From Alienimonas californiensis (GTDB lineage: Bacteria; Planctomycetota; Planctomycetia; Planctomycetales; Planctomycetaceae), in contig NZ_CP036265.1 of the NCBI RefSeq assembly GCF_007743815.1, forward strand, positions 2,808,823-2,872,822: a DNA stretch of 64,000 nt. The letters run 5' to 3'. The notes under the pieces are model-generated. The model was not told the DNA's origin, ran no database searches, and saw only the letters and a program-made list of their open reading frames with translations. The position numbers were made by a program, and so were the translations under genes. Below, in pieces: positions 27,372 to 36,569 of this stretch (position 1 is its first letter; every line of letters begins with the position of its first letter).

Positions 27372-29050
27372 GCCGCCCTCCGCATCAACACGGTGTCGCC
27401 GTTCGAGTCGGCGGACGATTTGCCGTCCGCCGCATGATCGTTCGCGGCCTTGTCGCCTGCCGTCTCGGCGCCCGGGGCGCTGGGGGTTTTGCCGCTACGG
27501 ATGCGCTCGACGATCTGGGTGGTGCTCCAGCCTTCCAGCACGCCCAGCGGGCGGACGGAGCCGCCGTAGTCTTCGACCACCTCCCGCCCGACGATTTCGT
27601 CGACGGAGTAGGTCCCGCCCTTCACCAGCACGTCCGGCCGCAGGATGCGGAGCAGGCGGTGCGGGGTGGCGTCCGGCATCGGCACGACGTAATCGACGGA
27701 CCGCAACGCGGCGAGCATCGCGATTCGCTGTTCCTCCGGCACCAGCGGCCGGTCGGAACCCTTGCCGAGGCCGCGGACGGAGGAATCCGTATTCACCGCG
27801 ACCACCAGTACGTCCCCCTGGGCGCTGGCCTCCTCCAGCGAGGCGACGTGCCCCGCGTGGAGCAGGTCGAAACAGCCGTTGGTGAACACGACTGTCTGCC
27901 CGGAGGACTGACGCCGGCTCAGCAGGTCGGCGAGGGCGTCCACGTCTTCCACGATCCGCCCGGCGCCGCCGCGGCCGCCGGAGAGCAGGTCGGCGACGAT
28001 CTCGTCCCGCGTGACGGGGGCGCAACCCACCTTTTCAACTTCGATCCCGCCGGCGACGTTCGCCAGTCGGGCCTGATCCTCGGGGGAGAGCCCTTCGGCG
28101 GCGGCGAGGCCGATCACGGCCAGCACCACGTCGCCGGCCCCGGTGATGTCCGCGACGCCCCGGCGGCGGGTCGGGTGGCAACTGGTCGTCAACTCGCCCG
28201 CTTCGTCCCGCTTCGCCAGCACGATGCCGTCGCTGTCGATCGTGACGAAGCAGTGCTCCAGGTCGAGTTCCGCGACGAGCTTCTTCCCGGCGGCCTCGGC
28301 GTCGGCGACCGTTTCGATCTGCTTGCCGACGGCCCGGCCGGTTTCGGTCCGGTTGGGAGTGACGGCGGTCGCCCCGCGGAAGCGGGAGCAGTCCCCGTTG
28401 CCCGGCGGGTCGGCCAGCACCGGCAATCCGGCCTGCTTCGCGGCGGCGATCACGCCCTCGCAGACCCGCGGGGTCAGCACGCCCTTGCCGTAGTCGCTCA
28501 GCAGCACCGCGGCGACGGTGGGGAGCAGTTGTTCGATCCGCTTCAGCAGGGCGTCTTCGACCTGCGGGCTGAGGGCGTCGCGGACCTCGCGGTCCACCCG
28601 CAGCATCTGGTGCGGATGCCGGTGGTGCGCCCGGCCGAGGAACCGCTCCTTGACGGTGGTCGGCCGGCCGTGGTCGGCGATCAATCCGCCGGTCGCCACG
28701 CCGGCGGCTTCCAGTTCGCCCCGGCAGGCCCGGCCGTCGGCGTCGTCGCCGATCACCCCGGCGACCACCGGCTGAGCGCCCAGCCCGGCGAGCATGTTGG
28801 CGACGTTCGCCGCCCCGCCCAGCCGTACTTCACGCTTGGATTCCCGCAGCAGAATGACGGGGGCCTCCTGGGAGACCCGCTCCGCCTCGCCCCAGATGTA
28901 GCGGTCGAGAATCACGTCCCCGACCACCAGCACCCGCGGGCGGCCGAGGTTGCGGACGGTGTCGGCCAGCTTCACGGGGAAATGGGTGGGTTGGGCGCGG
29001 ACGGGCCGTGCGGCAGGGGAACCGACGGCGGAGGAACCGGGGGCGGGCAT
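27368..29050 (-). CDS. hldE: Bifunctional heptose-7-phosphate kinase / heptose-1-phosphate adenylyltransferase
   Basis: HldE makes ADP-heptose from heptose-7-phosphate for LPS core. The 560-residue protein has an N-terminal PfkB-type kinase domain (RVLVVGDVILDRYIWG; catalytic Asp in ITGAGDVVLA) and a C-terminal nucleotidyltransferase domain starting near residue 385 (VFTNGCFDLLHAGHV, the H-x-G-H motif). The start is the ATG at 29050, about 40 residues before the kinase core. A hydrophilic C-terminal tail of about 35 residues is unusual. The end overlaps waaF (ATGA). No gmhA or gmhB is nearby. Confidence 0.93.
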   Translation of the reverse strand: MPAPGSSAVGSPAARPVRAQPTHFPVKLADTVRNLGRPRVLVVGDVILDRYIWGEAERVSQEAPVILLRESKREVRLGGAANVANMLAGLGAQPVVAGVIGDDADGRACRGELEAAGVATGGLIADHGRPTTVKERFLGRAHHRHPHQMLRVDREVRDALSPQVEDALLKRIEQLLPTVAAVLLSDYGKGVLTPRVCEGVIAAAKQAGLPVLADPPGNGDCSRFRGATAVTPNRTETGRAVGKQIETVADAEAAGKKLVAELDLEHCFVTIDSDGIVLAKRDEAGELTTSCHPTRRRGVADITGAGDVVLAVIGLAAAEGLSPEDQARLANVAGGIEVEKVGCAPVTRDEIVADLLSGGRGGAGRIVEDVDALADLLSRRQSSGQTVVFTNGCFDLLHAGHVASLEEASAQGDVLVVAVNTDSSVRGLGKGSDRPLVPEEQRIAMLAALRSVDYVVPMPDATPHRLLRILRPDVLVKGGTYSVDEIVGREVVEDYGGSVRPLGVLEGWSTTQIVERIRSGKTPSAPGAETAGDKAANDHAADGKSSADSNGDTVLMRRAA

Positions 29051-29202
29051 AATCGACGGCGTCCGTGCCGCGGGGAAGGGAAGCGACCCGGAGACAGCGA
29101 ACCGGGCACTCTGATGCTTCGCATACGGAGGGCCGAACTGGCAAGGGCGAAGCGGCGGCGAGGGCGGTTCGTTCCCTCTGCGTCCTTCTCCGTCCCAGGC
29201 GT

Positions 29203-29255
29203 CGCTTGCGGTTTCGCGGGCGCCGACTCGTTCGGGCCCTGCGAAACCGCAAGCG
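29203..29255. repeat. Palindromic repeat, family A copy 2
   Basis: The arms begin at 29203 (CGCTTGCGGTTTCGC) and end at 29255 with the exact complement, 15 bases perfect. It is the same arm as at 1793-1846, about 27 kb away. It lies between tatD and hldE, close to the tatD stop codon. Confidence 0.8.
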
Positions 29256-29268
29256 GTCGAGACGGACC

Positions 29269-30135
29269 TCAGCGTGAGGGGGCGTCGTCCAACCCGAACA
29301 GCCGGCGGGCGTTGGCGGTGGTCGTCTCCGCCAGTTCCGCCGCGGGGAGGCCGCGGGCCTCGGCGATCGCCGACAGCGTGTAGGCCACGTACGCCGGTTC
29401 GTTGCGCTTCACCTTGCCCCGCCGGGGGGTGGGGACGAGGTAGGGGCAGTCCGTTTCGACCAGCAGACGGTCGGCGGGGCAGTCCGCGGCGACGGCCAGC
29501 AGGGCCTTGTTTTTCTTGTAGGTAACCATCCCGCTGAACGACAGATGCAGGCCGAGATCCAGGCACCGCCGGGCCGTCTCCGCGTCGCCGGCGAAGGAGT
29601 GCATGACCCCCGGCGGGAGCCCCTCGGCGCCGGCGGCCCCCTCGTCCCTGGAACCGGGCAGTTCGGCGAACTCGCGCATGACCCGGACGGTGTCCGCCTC
29701 CGCCTCGCGGCAGTGCACGACGAACGGCTTGCCATAGGCAACCGACAGCCCGAGGTGCCAGCGGAACCACTCCTCCTGCAAATCGTGAGGGGCGTAGTCC
29801 CAGTAGTGATCCAGCCCCGTCTCCCCGACCGCCACGACGCGGGGGTGAGCGGCCAGTTCGGTGATGCGGTCCCGGTCGTCCGGGGCGGTCTGGTGCACGT
29901 AGTTCGGCTGCACGCCGACGACGGCGAACAGGGCGTCGTGTTGCTCGGCGAGGCTCACCGCGGCCTCGCTGGTGGCCCGGTCGATGCCAACGACGAACAG
30001 CGTCCCGACCCCCGCGTCGGCGGCCCGGGCGATCGTCTCCGCCAGATCGCCGACGTACCCGTCCTCCTGCAGGTGGGTGTGGGTGTCGATCAGGGGGAGC
30101 GGCGGCGGGACCGGCGCGGGGTTCGGCCGGCTCAT
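29269..30135 (-). CDS. TatD-family metal-dependent hydrolase (DNase-like)
   Basis: The 288-residue TIM-barrel hydrolase has the full metal-ligand set: DTHTHLQ, AVGETGLDHYW, VVHCREAE, VMHSFAG and VETDCPYL. TatD proteins act as metal-dependent nucleases and have been linked to DNA repair and oxidative stress. The ATG at 30135 overlaps the nuoN stop (ATGA), so it is the last gene of the complex I transcript. There is no signal peptide. Confidence 0.9.
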   Translation of the reverse strand: MSRPNPAPVPPPLPLIDTHTHLQEDGYVGDLAETIARAADAGVGTLFVVGIDRATSEAAVSLAEQHDALFAVVGVQPNYVHQTAPDDRDRITELAAHPRVVAVGETGLDHYWDYAPHDLQEEWFRWHLGLSVAYGKPFVVHCREAEADTVRVMREFAELPGSRDEGAAGAEGLPPGVMHSFAGDAETARRCLDLGLHLSFSGMVTYKKNKALLAVAADCPADRLLVETDCPYLVPTPRRGKVKRNEPAYVAYTLSAIAEARGLPAAELAETTTANARRLFGLDDAPSR

Positions 30136-31802
30136 CGCAGCGTCGCCTCCGCGATCGCTTCACACAGGGCGCCGAGGCGGCCGAACAGCAGGAGGATGCC
30201 CACCGTCGGGGCGGCCAGCAGGACGAGGTAGGCCCGCTCCGACCCGCTCGCCGGCGGTTGGACCGCGACGCGGTGGCCGGGCCGCTCGGCCGGGGCCGCG
30301 TCAAGGTACAGGCTGCGGATCGGGCGGAAGTAATAGAACAGGCTGGCCACGGTGTTCGCCGCGGCGATTCCGCCGCAGAGGAACAGCAGCGGGGAACCCT
30401 CGCGGTCCGACAGCGTCGCCGCGAACACCGCCAACTTGCCGACGAACCCGGCCGTCGGCGGCAGCCCGACCAGCCCGACGAGGCTCACCGCGAAACAGCC
30501 CGCGATCCAGGGCATCTTCGCTCCCAGCCCGGCCAGCGAGGCGACGTCCGTCCGCAGGGTGCGGTTCCGAAAAATCGCCACCGCCGCGAACGCCCCGAGG
30601 TTCAGGAACAGATACGCGATCAGATAGAGCAGCGTCCCGGCCAGTCCCGCGGCGGCGAGGTCCGGTTCGCCCCGGCCCACGCCCAGGAAGCAGGCCGCCA
30701 CGCCCAGCAGCACGGTGCCGGATTGGGCCACGGTGCTGTAGGCCAGCAGTCGGCCGAGGTCCTTCTGGGCGAACGCGGCGAGGTTGCCGAACGTCATCGA
30801 GACCGCCGCCCCCGCGGCACAGGCCATTCCGAGGCCGGTCAGCAAAGTGTCGCCGGTCTCGCCGTAGTCCCCGTTCAGGCTCAGCCCGAACCGCACGAGC
30901 AGGGCGAAGGCGCCGATCTTCGGGGCGACGGAGAGGAACCCGCTGACCTCTGCCAGCGCCCCCTGAAAGGCGTCCGGGCTCCAAAAGTGGAAGGGGACGA
31001 GACTCAGCTTGAAGGCCAGCCCGCACAGCACGAACACGACCCCGGCGATCGCCGCCCCGCCCACGCCCGGTTCCTCCCAGCCGAGGCCGTCCAGCCGGAC
31101 CAGCGCCAGCCGTTCACCCAGCACCGGGAACGACAGCGTGCCGGTCGCCCCGGCGAGCAGGCTGGCGCCGTACATCATCACCGCGGCGGCACCGGCCCCG
31201 AACACGAGGTACTTCAGCGCCGCCTCCCCCGCCTCGCGGCTGCCCTTGCGGAAACCGACCAGCACGTAGGCCGGCACGCTGGCCATCTCCACGGCGAGAA
31301 ACAGCATGAGCAGGTGGTTCGCCTGCCCCATCAGCATGCTGCCCAGGGCGACGGCAGCGAGGGGCAGGTGGAAGTCCGGCCCGTCGTCATCCCCCGGGTC
31401 GGCGGAGGGCCGCGGCACGCCGGTCAGCACGGTGAGGGTCACCGTCAGGTTCCAGCCCAACAGCACCAGCACGCGGACGAAGACCGTCAGCGAATCGTTC
31501 CGCACCAGTCCGGCCCAGCCGTCGTCGGCGGACTCGAACGCGGCTCCCCACTGCAAACAGGCGACCGCCGTGGCGATCGCCGACCCGACGAACGCCACCG
31601 TGCTGGCCGGCAGCCACTTCGCCAAGCCGAACAACCGGCTGAGCAGGATCGCGACGATCACCGCGCAGACCGTCAGTTCCGCCGCGAAGGCCGGCAGACT
31701 GCCGACCACGTCGCCGATCACGTGATCCCAGTCGCGGGCCACGTCGATCGCGTGCGGGTTGTGCGGCAACTCCGCGAGAAGCGGGATCGCGGCGGGCGTC
31801 AT
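30132..31802 (-). CDS. nuoN: NADH-quinone oxidoreductase subunit N
   Basis: NuoN is one of three antiporter-like membrane subunits of complex I. The 556-residue protein has many membrane segments, and its core matches the family: LLMLFLAVEMASVPAYVLVGF, LVFGAGAAAVMMYG, FKLSLVPFHFWSPDAFQGA and the distal GLPPTAGFVGKLAVF. The Lys and His residues of the proton path are present in FKLSLVPFHFW. The start overlaps nuoM and the end overlaps tatD, both through ATGA. Confidence 0.94.
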   Translation of the reverse strand: MTPAAIPLLAELPHNPHAIDVARDWDHVIGDVVGSLPAFAAELTVCAVIVAILLSRLFGLAKWLPASTVAFVGSAIATAVACLQWGAAFESADDGWAGLVRNDSLTVFVRVLVLLGWNLTVTLTVLTGVPRPSADPGDDDGPDFHLPLAAVALGSMLMGQANHLLMLFLAVEMASVPAYVLVGFRKGSREAGEAALKYLVFGAGAAAVMMYGASLLAGATGTLSFPVLGERLALVRLDGLGWEEPGVGGAAIAGVVFVLCGLAFKLSLVPFHFWSPDAFQGALAEVSGFLSVAPKIGAFALLVRFGLSLNGDYGETGDTLLTGLGMACAAGAAVSMTFGNLAAFAQKDLGRLLAYSTVAQSGTVLLGVAACFLGVGRGEPDLAAAGLAGTLLYLIAYLFLNLGAFAAVAIFRNRTLRTDVASLAGLGAKMPWIAGCFAVSLVGLVGLPPTAGFVGKLAVFAATLSDREGSPLLFLCGGIAAANTVASLFYYFRPIRSLYLDAAPAERPGHRVAVQPPASGSERAYLVLLAAPTVGILLLFGRLGALCEAIAEATLR

Positions 31803-33448
31803 TCCGCCTCCGCGGGCTCGGCGTCCTCAGCAGGTACTGCGGCCTCAGCGGGAACGGCGGCGAGGGTCGATTCGGGATCGGTCCGAATTTGCTCCGCCTC
31901 GACGGCGTCGCCGAGGGTCATGACCAACCGATCCACCGCCGGCTCCGCCACGTCGAACACCGGCCGCGGATAGACCCCCAGCGCCACGGCAAGCAGCATC
32001 AGCACGGCGAAGATCGAGGTCTCCCGGCCGGACATGGGCACGAGGTTCTCCCGCAGCGGGCCGACGTACTCCGCCCCGAGGAACACCCGCTGAACCATCC
32101 GCAGCATGTAGCCGGCCGTGAGGATAATGCCGAACGCCCCCGCCGCGGCCGCCCACCAGGTCGCCGGCCAGGCGGCGAACACGGTGACGGCTTCCCCCAC
32201 GAACCCGCACAGCCCCGGCAGGCCGAGGGCGGCGAAGCTCATCCCCAGCCCCAGCGCCGCGTAGAGCGGCATGCGTCGCAGCAGGCCCCCGAAGCGGTTC
32301 AGCTCCCGGTGATGCACGCGGTCGTACAGCACGCCGACCGCAAAGAACATCCCCGTGCTGGTGATCCCGTGGCCGACCATCTGGAAGATCGCCCCGGAGA
32401 AGCCCATCCGCCAGAAGTCCGGTTCGGCCAGCGTCCAGGCGCCCAGACCCAGCAGGACGTAGCCCATATGGCTGACGGAGGAGTAGGCCACCAGCCGTTT
32501 GAAGTCCGTCTGGGCCATCGCCGCCAAGGCCCCGTAGATCACGCTGATCGCCCCAAGGGCGCACACGGTCTCCGCCGCCTCGGCCGCCCCCAGCGGGGCG
32601 AGCGGATAGGCCAGCCGCAGGATGCCGTACCCGCCGACCTTCAGCAGCACGCCGGCGAGGATCATGGAGATCGGCGTGGGCGCCTCGACGTGGGCGTCCG
32701 GCAGCCAGGTGTGGAACGGCACCGCGGGCAGCTTGATGAGGAAACAGCCCAGCATCAGCCAGAAGGCGAGCGTCTGCGTGCCGTGGTCGATCGTCACCCC
32801 GGCGTACTCGCCCGTCCCGGCGCCGCGGGCGACGTCGGACAGCGTTCGCATGTCGAACGTGCTTGCCGCCGCCCCGCTCCCCCCGGCGGCGTAGAGCATC
32901 AGCAGGGCGACCAGCAGCAGCAGCGAGCCGGCCAGCGTATAGAGGAAGAACTTGATCGCCGCGTACGCCCGGTTCGGCCCGCCCCACACGCCGATCAGGA
33001 AATACATGGGCAGCAGCATCACCTCGAACAGCACGTAGAACAGGAACAGGTCCAGCGCCAGAAACGTGCCCAGCACGCCCGTTTCGAGCAACAGGAACAG
33101 GCTCCAGTAGGCCCGCGGCTTCTCCTCAATCCGCCACGACGCCCCCGCCGCCAGCAGGAACACCAGCCCGGTGAGGACCACCAGCGGCAGGCTGATGCCG
33201 TCCACGCCGAGCGCGTAGCGGATGTTAAAAGAGGGCACCCACTCAGCGTCCGTGACCAGCCGCATGCCGTAGTCGTCCGGCGTCGCCTCGAAATAGGCCG
33301 GTAGTAGGGCGACGGTGGTCAGCAGGAAGGTCGCCGCGACCGTGCTCACGCCGACCAGCCGGGCGAGCCCCGCCGGGGCGCACGCCGTCGCGATCGCCCC
33401 CACGGCGGGGAGGAACACGATCAGCGACAGCAGGGCGGCGGGGTCCAT
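31799..33448 (-). CDS. nuoM: NADH-quinone oxidoreductase subunit M
   Basis: NuoM is an antiporter-like proton-pumping subunit of complex I. The 549-residue protein has ALGVDGISLPLVVLT, FYVLFEVMLLPMYFLIGVWGG with the key Glu, KLPAVPFHTWLPDAHVEAPT, and DFKRLVAYSSVSHMGYVLLG. The ATG at 33448 is preferred over a TTG one codon earlier. An Ala/Glu-rich acidic C-terminal tail of about 50 residues is extra compared with typical NuoM. The gap to nuoL holds a perfect 32-base palindrome. Confidence 0.94.
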   Translation of the reverse strand: MDPAALLSLIVFLPAVGAIATACAPAGLARLVGVSTVAATFLLTTVALLPAYFEATPDDYGMRLVTDAEWVPSFNIRYALGVDGISLPLVVLTGLVFLLAAGASWRIEEKPRAYWSLFLLLETGVLGTFLALDLFLFYVLFEVMLLPMYFLIGVWGGPNRAYAAIKFFLYTLAGSLLLLVALLMLYAAGGSGAAASTFDMRTLSDVARGAGTGEYAGVTIDHGTQTLAFWLMLGCFLIKLPAVPFHTWLPDAHVEAPTPISMILAGVLLKVGGYGILRLAYPLAPLGAAEAAETVCALGAISVIYGALAAMAQTDFKRLVAYSSVSHMGYVLLGLGAWTLAEPDFWRMGFSGAIFQMVGHGITSTGMFFAVGVLYDRVHHRELNRFGGLLRRMPLYAALGLGMSFAALGLPGLCGFVGEAVTVFAAWPATWWAAAAGAFGIILTAGYMLRMVQRVFLGAEYVGPLRENLVPMSGRETSIFAVLMLLAVALGVYPRPVFDVAEPAVDRLVMTLGDAVEAEQIRTDPESTLAAVPAEAAVPAEDAEPAEAE

Positions 33449-33467
33449 CAAAATCCTAGATGCGTGA

Positions 33468-33499
33468 TAACGCCGAGGCCCCGCGGGGCCTCGGCGTTA
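33468..33499. repeat. Perfect 32-base palindrome, family B copy 1
   Basis: The sequence is its own exact reverse complement over 32 bases. Each half begins TAACGCCGAGGCC and the centre is CCGCGG. It fills part of the 78-base gap between nuoL and nuoM. A closely related copy lies inside the exbB coding end at 39015-39046. No T-run follows on either strand. Confidence 0.85.
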
Positions 33500-33526
33500 G
33501 GGGGTCGGAGTGTGACGGGAACGACC

Positions 33527-35626
33527 TCATCCGGCCAGCAGGACCACGGCGAGAACCGCCAGTCCCACAGCACAGGCCGCCAGCGCCGCGACGTACTGCC
33601 GCAGTCCGCCGCTCTGCACCGCCCCGAACAGCCGACCGAAGCCGCGGGCGGTGCGGCCCACGCCCCGCACCAGGCCGTCGACCACCCGTTCGTCCACGGC
33701 CCGCTCGATCCGGGCCACGACGCCCGTCAGCCCCGCGGCTCCGTCGACCAAGCCGTCGATCGCCGCCCGGTCCGTCAGGGCCGTCGCCTCGCCCAGCATC
33801 AACGTCGGCCGCACGGCCAGCGCCCGGTAGACGGCGTCGAACCCCCAGCCCCTCCGCAGCCAGCGGACGACGGCGGCGTCCTTCAGCCCCTCGGCCCGAG
33901 CCTGCCCCGGCGCCCGCCGCCACGGCCCGAACAGCGCCAGCCCGGCGGCGGCGCCCAGCCCCGCGGCGATCAGACCCATGACCTCCGCGTGGTGGTGGGC
34001 CTCGTCGACGGCCGCTTCGCTCGGGGAAACGAACAGTTCGAAGGCGCCCGGCTCCGGCGCCGTGCGGGTCAGGAACCCGTACAGCGGCCCGCCGTCGCCG
34101 CCGACCGCACAGAACGCCGCCAGCCCGGCCAGCACGACGATCGGCGCCAGCATCACCGCCGGGCTTTCGTGCGCCCCCTTCGTCGCCGAGCCCGGCGCCC
34201 CGGCGAAGGTCAGCCCCCACAGCCGCACCATGTACAGCGCCGTCAGCCCCGCCGTGACCAGCGGGACCCAGAACAGCGCCGCGTGCCCGGCGTTCGCCTC
34301 CGTGAAGGCGAGGGCGTGGCTCAGGATCGCGTCCTTCGAATGGAACCCGCTGAAGCTCAGCGCTTCGCCGAAGACGCTCACCCCGGGGATCGCCAGCCCG
34401 CTGATCGCGATCACCCCCACCAGCATCGCCCCGGCGGTGACCGGCATTTTTCGCATCAGGCCGCCGAGCTTCCTCACGTCCTGCTCGTGGTGGCACGCGA
34501 CGATCACGCTGCCGGCGCAGAGGAACATCAGGCTCTTGAAGAAGGCGTGCGTGACGAGGTGGAAGAGCCCCGCCCCCCAGCCGGTCACGCCCAGCGCCAG
34601 CATCATGTAACCCAGCTGGGAGATGCTGCTGTACGCCAGAATCCCCTTGATGTCCGTCTGAAACAGCGCCGGCACGGCCCCGACGACCAGCGTGACGCAG
34701 CCGAGGTAGGCGACCGTCAGCAACACCTCCGGCGGCAGCGCCGGGGTCATCCGGCCGACGAGGTACACGCCGCCGGCGACCATCGTCGCGGAGTGCACCA
34801 GCGCCGAGACCGGCGTCGGCCCCGCCATCGCGTCCGGCAACCAGACCTGCAGCGGGAACTGGGCGCTCTTGCCCACGCAGCCCGCCAGCACCCCAAACCC
34901 GCCGACCAGCAGCGCCGTCCGGCTGAGTTCCCCGGCGCCCGCCGCCTCGAACAGGCTGAGGAACCGCACGTCCCCGTTCGCCGCCAGCAGGGCCGCCAGT
35001 CCGATCAGAAAGCCCGCGTCGCCGATGCGGTTCACCACGAACGCCTTTGTCGCCGCGGCGCTGGCGTAGGGCCGTTCGTAATAGAAGCCGATCAGCAGAT
35101 AGCTGCACGCCCCGACCAGCTCCCACCCCACGAACACGTGGAACAGGTTCCCGCCGATCACCAGTAGCAGCATCGCCGTGACGAACAGGCACAGATACCC
35201 GAAGAACAGGTGGAACCGCCCGGGCCGGACGAGTTCCTGTTCGAGGACGTGCGCGAGGTGATAGTCGCGGTGCTCCTCCGTGAGTTCGTCGCTGAGATAG
35301 CCGAGGGCGAACACGCACACGCAGCTCGCCACCAGGCTGACGATGCAGAACATCGTCAGCGTGAGGCTGTCGATCAGGTGCCCCAGTTCCAGGGTCACGC
35401 CCGGCAGCGAGAGGATCTCGTACCACGTCCCCTCGACCGGCTCCGGCCCGTCCCACAGCGCCGCCGCGGCGACGGACAGGCCGACCGACGCGAACAGGCT
35501 CGCACAGGCGACGAACCCCGCCGCCCGGTCGTCCCGCGACGGCCGCCACCAGCGGGCCGTCAGCCCGGCGACGGCTCCGATCAGCGGCACGAAGGTCGCG
35601 GCGACGAGGAGTTGGGCGACGCTCAT
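33527..35626 (-). CDS. nuoL: NADH-quinone oxidoreductase subunit L
   Basis: NuoL is the distal antiporter-like subunit of complex I with the long lateral helix. The 699-residue protein has FVGWELVGACSYLLIGFYY, KAFVVNRIGDAGFLIG, GKSAQFPLQVWLPDAMAGPT, VHSATMVAGGVYLVGRM and KGILAYSSISQLGYMMLALG, all family hallmarks. The C-terminal 100 residues fit the lateral helix and the last membrane anchor. The ATG at 35626 overlaps the nuoK stop (ATGA). Confidence 0.95.
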   Translation of the reverse strand: MSVAQLLVAATFVPLIGAVAGLTARWWRPSRDDRAAGFVACASLFASVGLSVAAAALWDGPEPVEGTWYEILSLPGVTLELGHLIDSLTLTMFCIVSLVASCVCVFALGYLSDELTEEHRDYHLAHVLEQELVRPGRFHLFFGYLCLFVTAMLLLVIGGNLFHVFVGWELVGACSYLLIGFYYERPYASAAATKAFVVNRIGDAGFLIGLAALLAANGDVRFLSLFEAAGAGELSRTALLVGGFGVLAGCVGKSAQFPLQVWLPDAMAGPTPVSALVHSATMVAGGVYLVGRMTPALPPEVLLTVAYLGCVTLVVGAVPALFQTDIKGILAYSSISQLGYMMLALGVTGWGAGLFHLVTHAFFKSLMFLCAGSVIVACHHEQDVRKLGGLMRKMPVTAGAMLVGVIAISGLAIPGVSVFGEALSFSGFHSKDAILSHALAFTEANAGHAALFWVPLVTAGLTALYMVRLWGLTFAGAPGSATKGAHESPAVMLAPIVVLAGLAAFCAVGGDGGPLYGFLTRTAPEPGAFELFVSPSEAAVDEAHHHAEVMGLIAAGLGAAAGLALFGPWRRAPGQARAEGLKDAAVVRWLRRGWGFDAVYRALAVRPTLMLGEATALTDRAAIDGLVDGAAGLTGVVARIERAVDERVVDGLVRGVGRTARGFGRLFGAVQSGGLRQYVAALAACAVGLAVLAVVLLAG

Positions 35627-35961
35627 CCCCGTAGCTCCGAGGCGGCGTCGACGTCGGCGGTGCCGTGTTGATTGAAGAAGGCCAGCACGATCGCCAGCGC
35701 CACCGCGGCCTCCGCGGCGGCGAGCACGATCACGAACAGTGCCGCGATCTGCCCGTCCAGGCCGATGCCCAGCGCGTCCCCGGCGACGGATTGCACCGGG
35801 GCAGCCGGCGGACCGAACTCCGCGGCGGCGACGAAGTTCACGCTCGCCGCGTTCAGGGCCAGTTCCACGCCCATCAGCACGCCGACGGCGTTGCGCTTCG
35901 TCGCCATGCACACGACCCCGCAGGTCAGCAGCACGGCGGAGACGATCAGGTAGCCGGTCAT
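35623..35961 (-). CDS. nuoK: NADH-quinone oxidoreductase subunit K
   Basis: This is a 112-residue membrane subunit of complex I with three membrane segments. LMGVELALNAASVNFVA carries the conserved membrane Glu, and the last helix reads LFVIVLAAAEAAVALAIVLAFF with the second conserved Glu. The loop AAEFGPPAAPVQSVAGDALGIGLDG is somewhat longer than usual. Both ends overlap their neighbours by ATGA. A longer in-frame extension upstream is nuoJ read in another frame. Confidence 0.94.
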   Translation of the reverse strand: MTGYLIVSAVLLTCGVVCMATKRNAVGVLMGVELALNAASVNFVAAAEFGPPAAPVQSVAGDALGIGLDGQIAALFVIVLAAAEAAVALAIVLAFFNQHGTADVDAASELRG

Positions 35962-36569
35962 GGATTCGCTCCCGAGACGTCGCTGGCGGTGTCGCGGGTC
36001 GCGTCCGCCTCCGGATCGACCCGCCGTTTGGCGCGGGCGAGGTACGCCGCCCCGATCAGCACGACCAACAGGTGCACGCTGATGATCTCGAACGGCAGCA
36101 GGAACCCGGTCCGCGAGGCCCCGCCGAAGCCGAGGAACTTCAGCCCGACCGGCCGCAGCGTGTCCGGCGTGGCGGCGGCGACCTCCGTGCGGTCCTCGGC
36201 GAACGTCGGCGGCCCCGGAATCGCCCGGCCCAGCCCCACCGCCGTCCAGCCCAGCGCCGCCAGCAGCCCCGCGGCGACGAGGGTGGTGAAGATCGTTTCC
36301 AGCAGCCCGATCTTCATCCGCCGGCCGACGCCGGCGTCGGTCAGCATCACCCCGAAGATCAGCAGCACGACGGTCCCGCCGACGTACACAATGAGCTGCG
36401 TCGCCCCGACCAGCGGGGCGTTCAACAGGAAGAACAACCCTGCGACCGCGCTCAGGCAGACCACCAGCGCAAACGCCATCCGGGCGACGCTGCGGCACGC
36501 CGCCACCCCGATCGCTCCCCCGCAGGCCAGCGCCGCAAAGACGCCGAACAGTACGTCGGCTCCGGTCAT
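35958..36569 (-). CDS. nuoJ: NADH-quinone oxidoreductase subunit J
   Basis: The 203-residue membrane subunit of complex I has five membrane segments. LNAPLVGATQLIVYVGGTVVLLIFGVML contains the conserved helix, and LVVLIGAAYLARAKRR ends the membrane part. A polar loop of about 50 residues between the fourth and fifth segments is longer than in enteric NuoJ. The ATG at 36569 overlaps the nuoH stop (ATGA), which leaves no room for nuoI. Confidence 0.92.
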   Translation of the reverse strand: MTGADVLFGVFAALACGGAIGVAACRSVARMAFALVVCLSAVAGLFFLLNAPLVGATQLIVYVGGTVVLLIFGVMLTDAGVGRRMKIGLLETIFTTLVAAGLLAALGWTAVGLGRAIPGPPTFAEDRTEVAAATPDTLRPVGLKFLGFGGASRTGFLLPFEIISVHLLVVLIGAAYLARAKRRVDPEADATRDTASDVSGANP

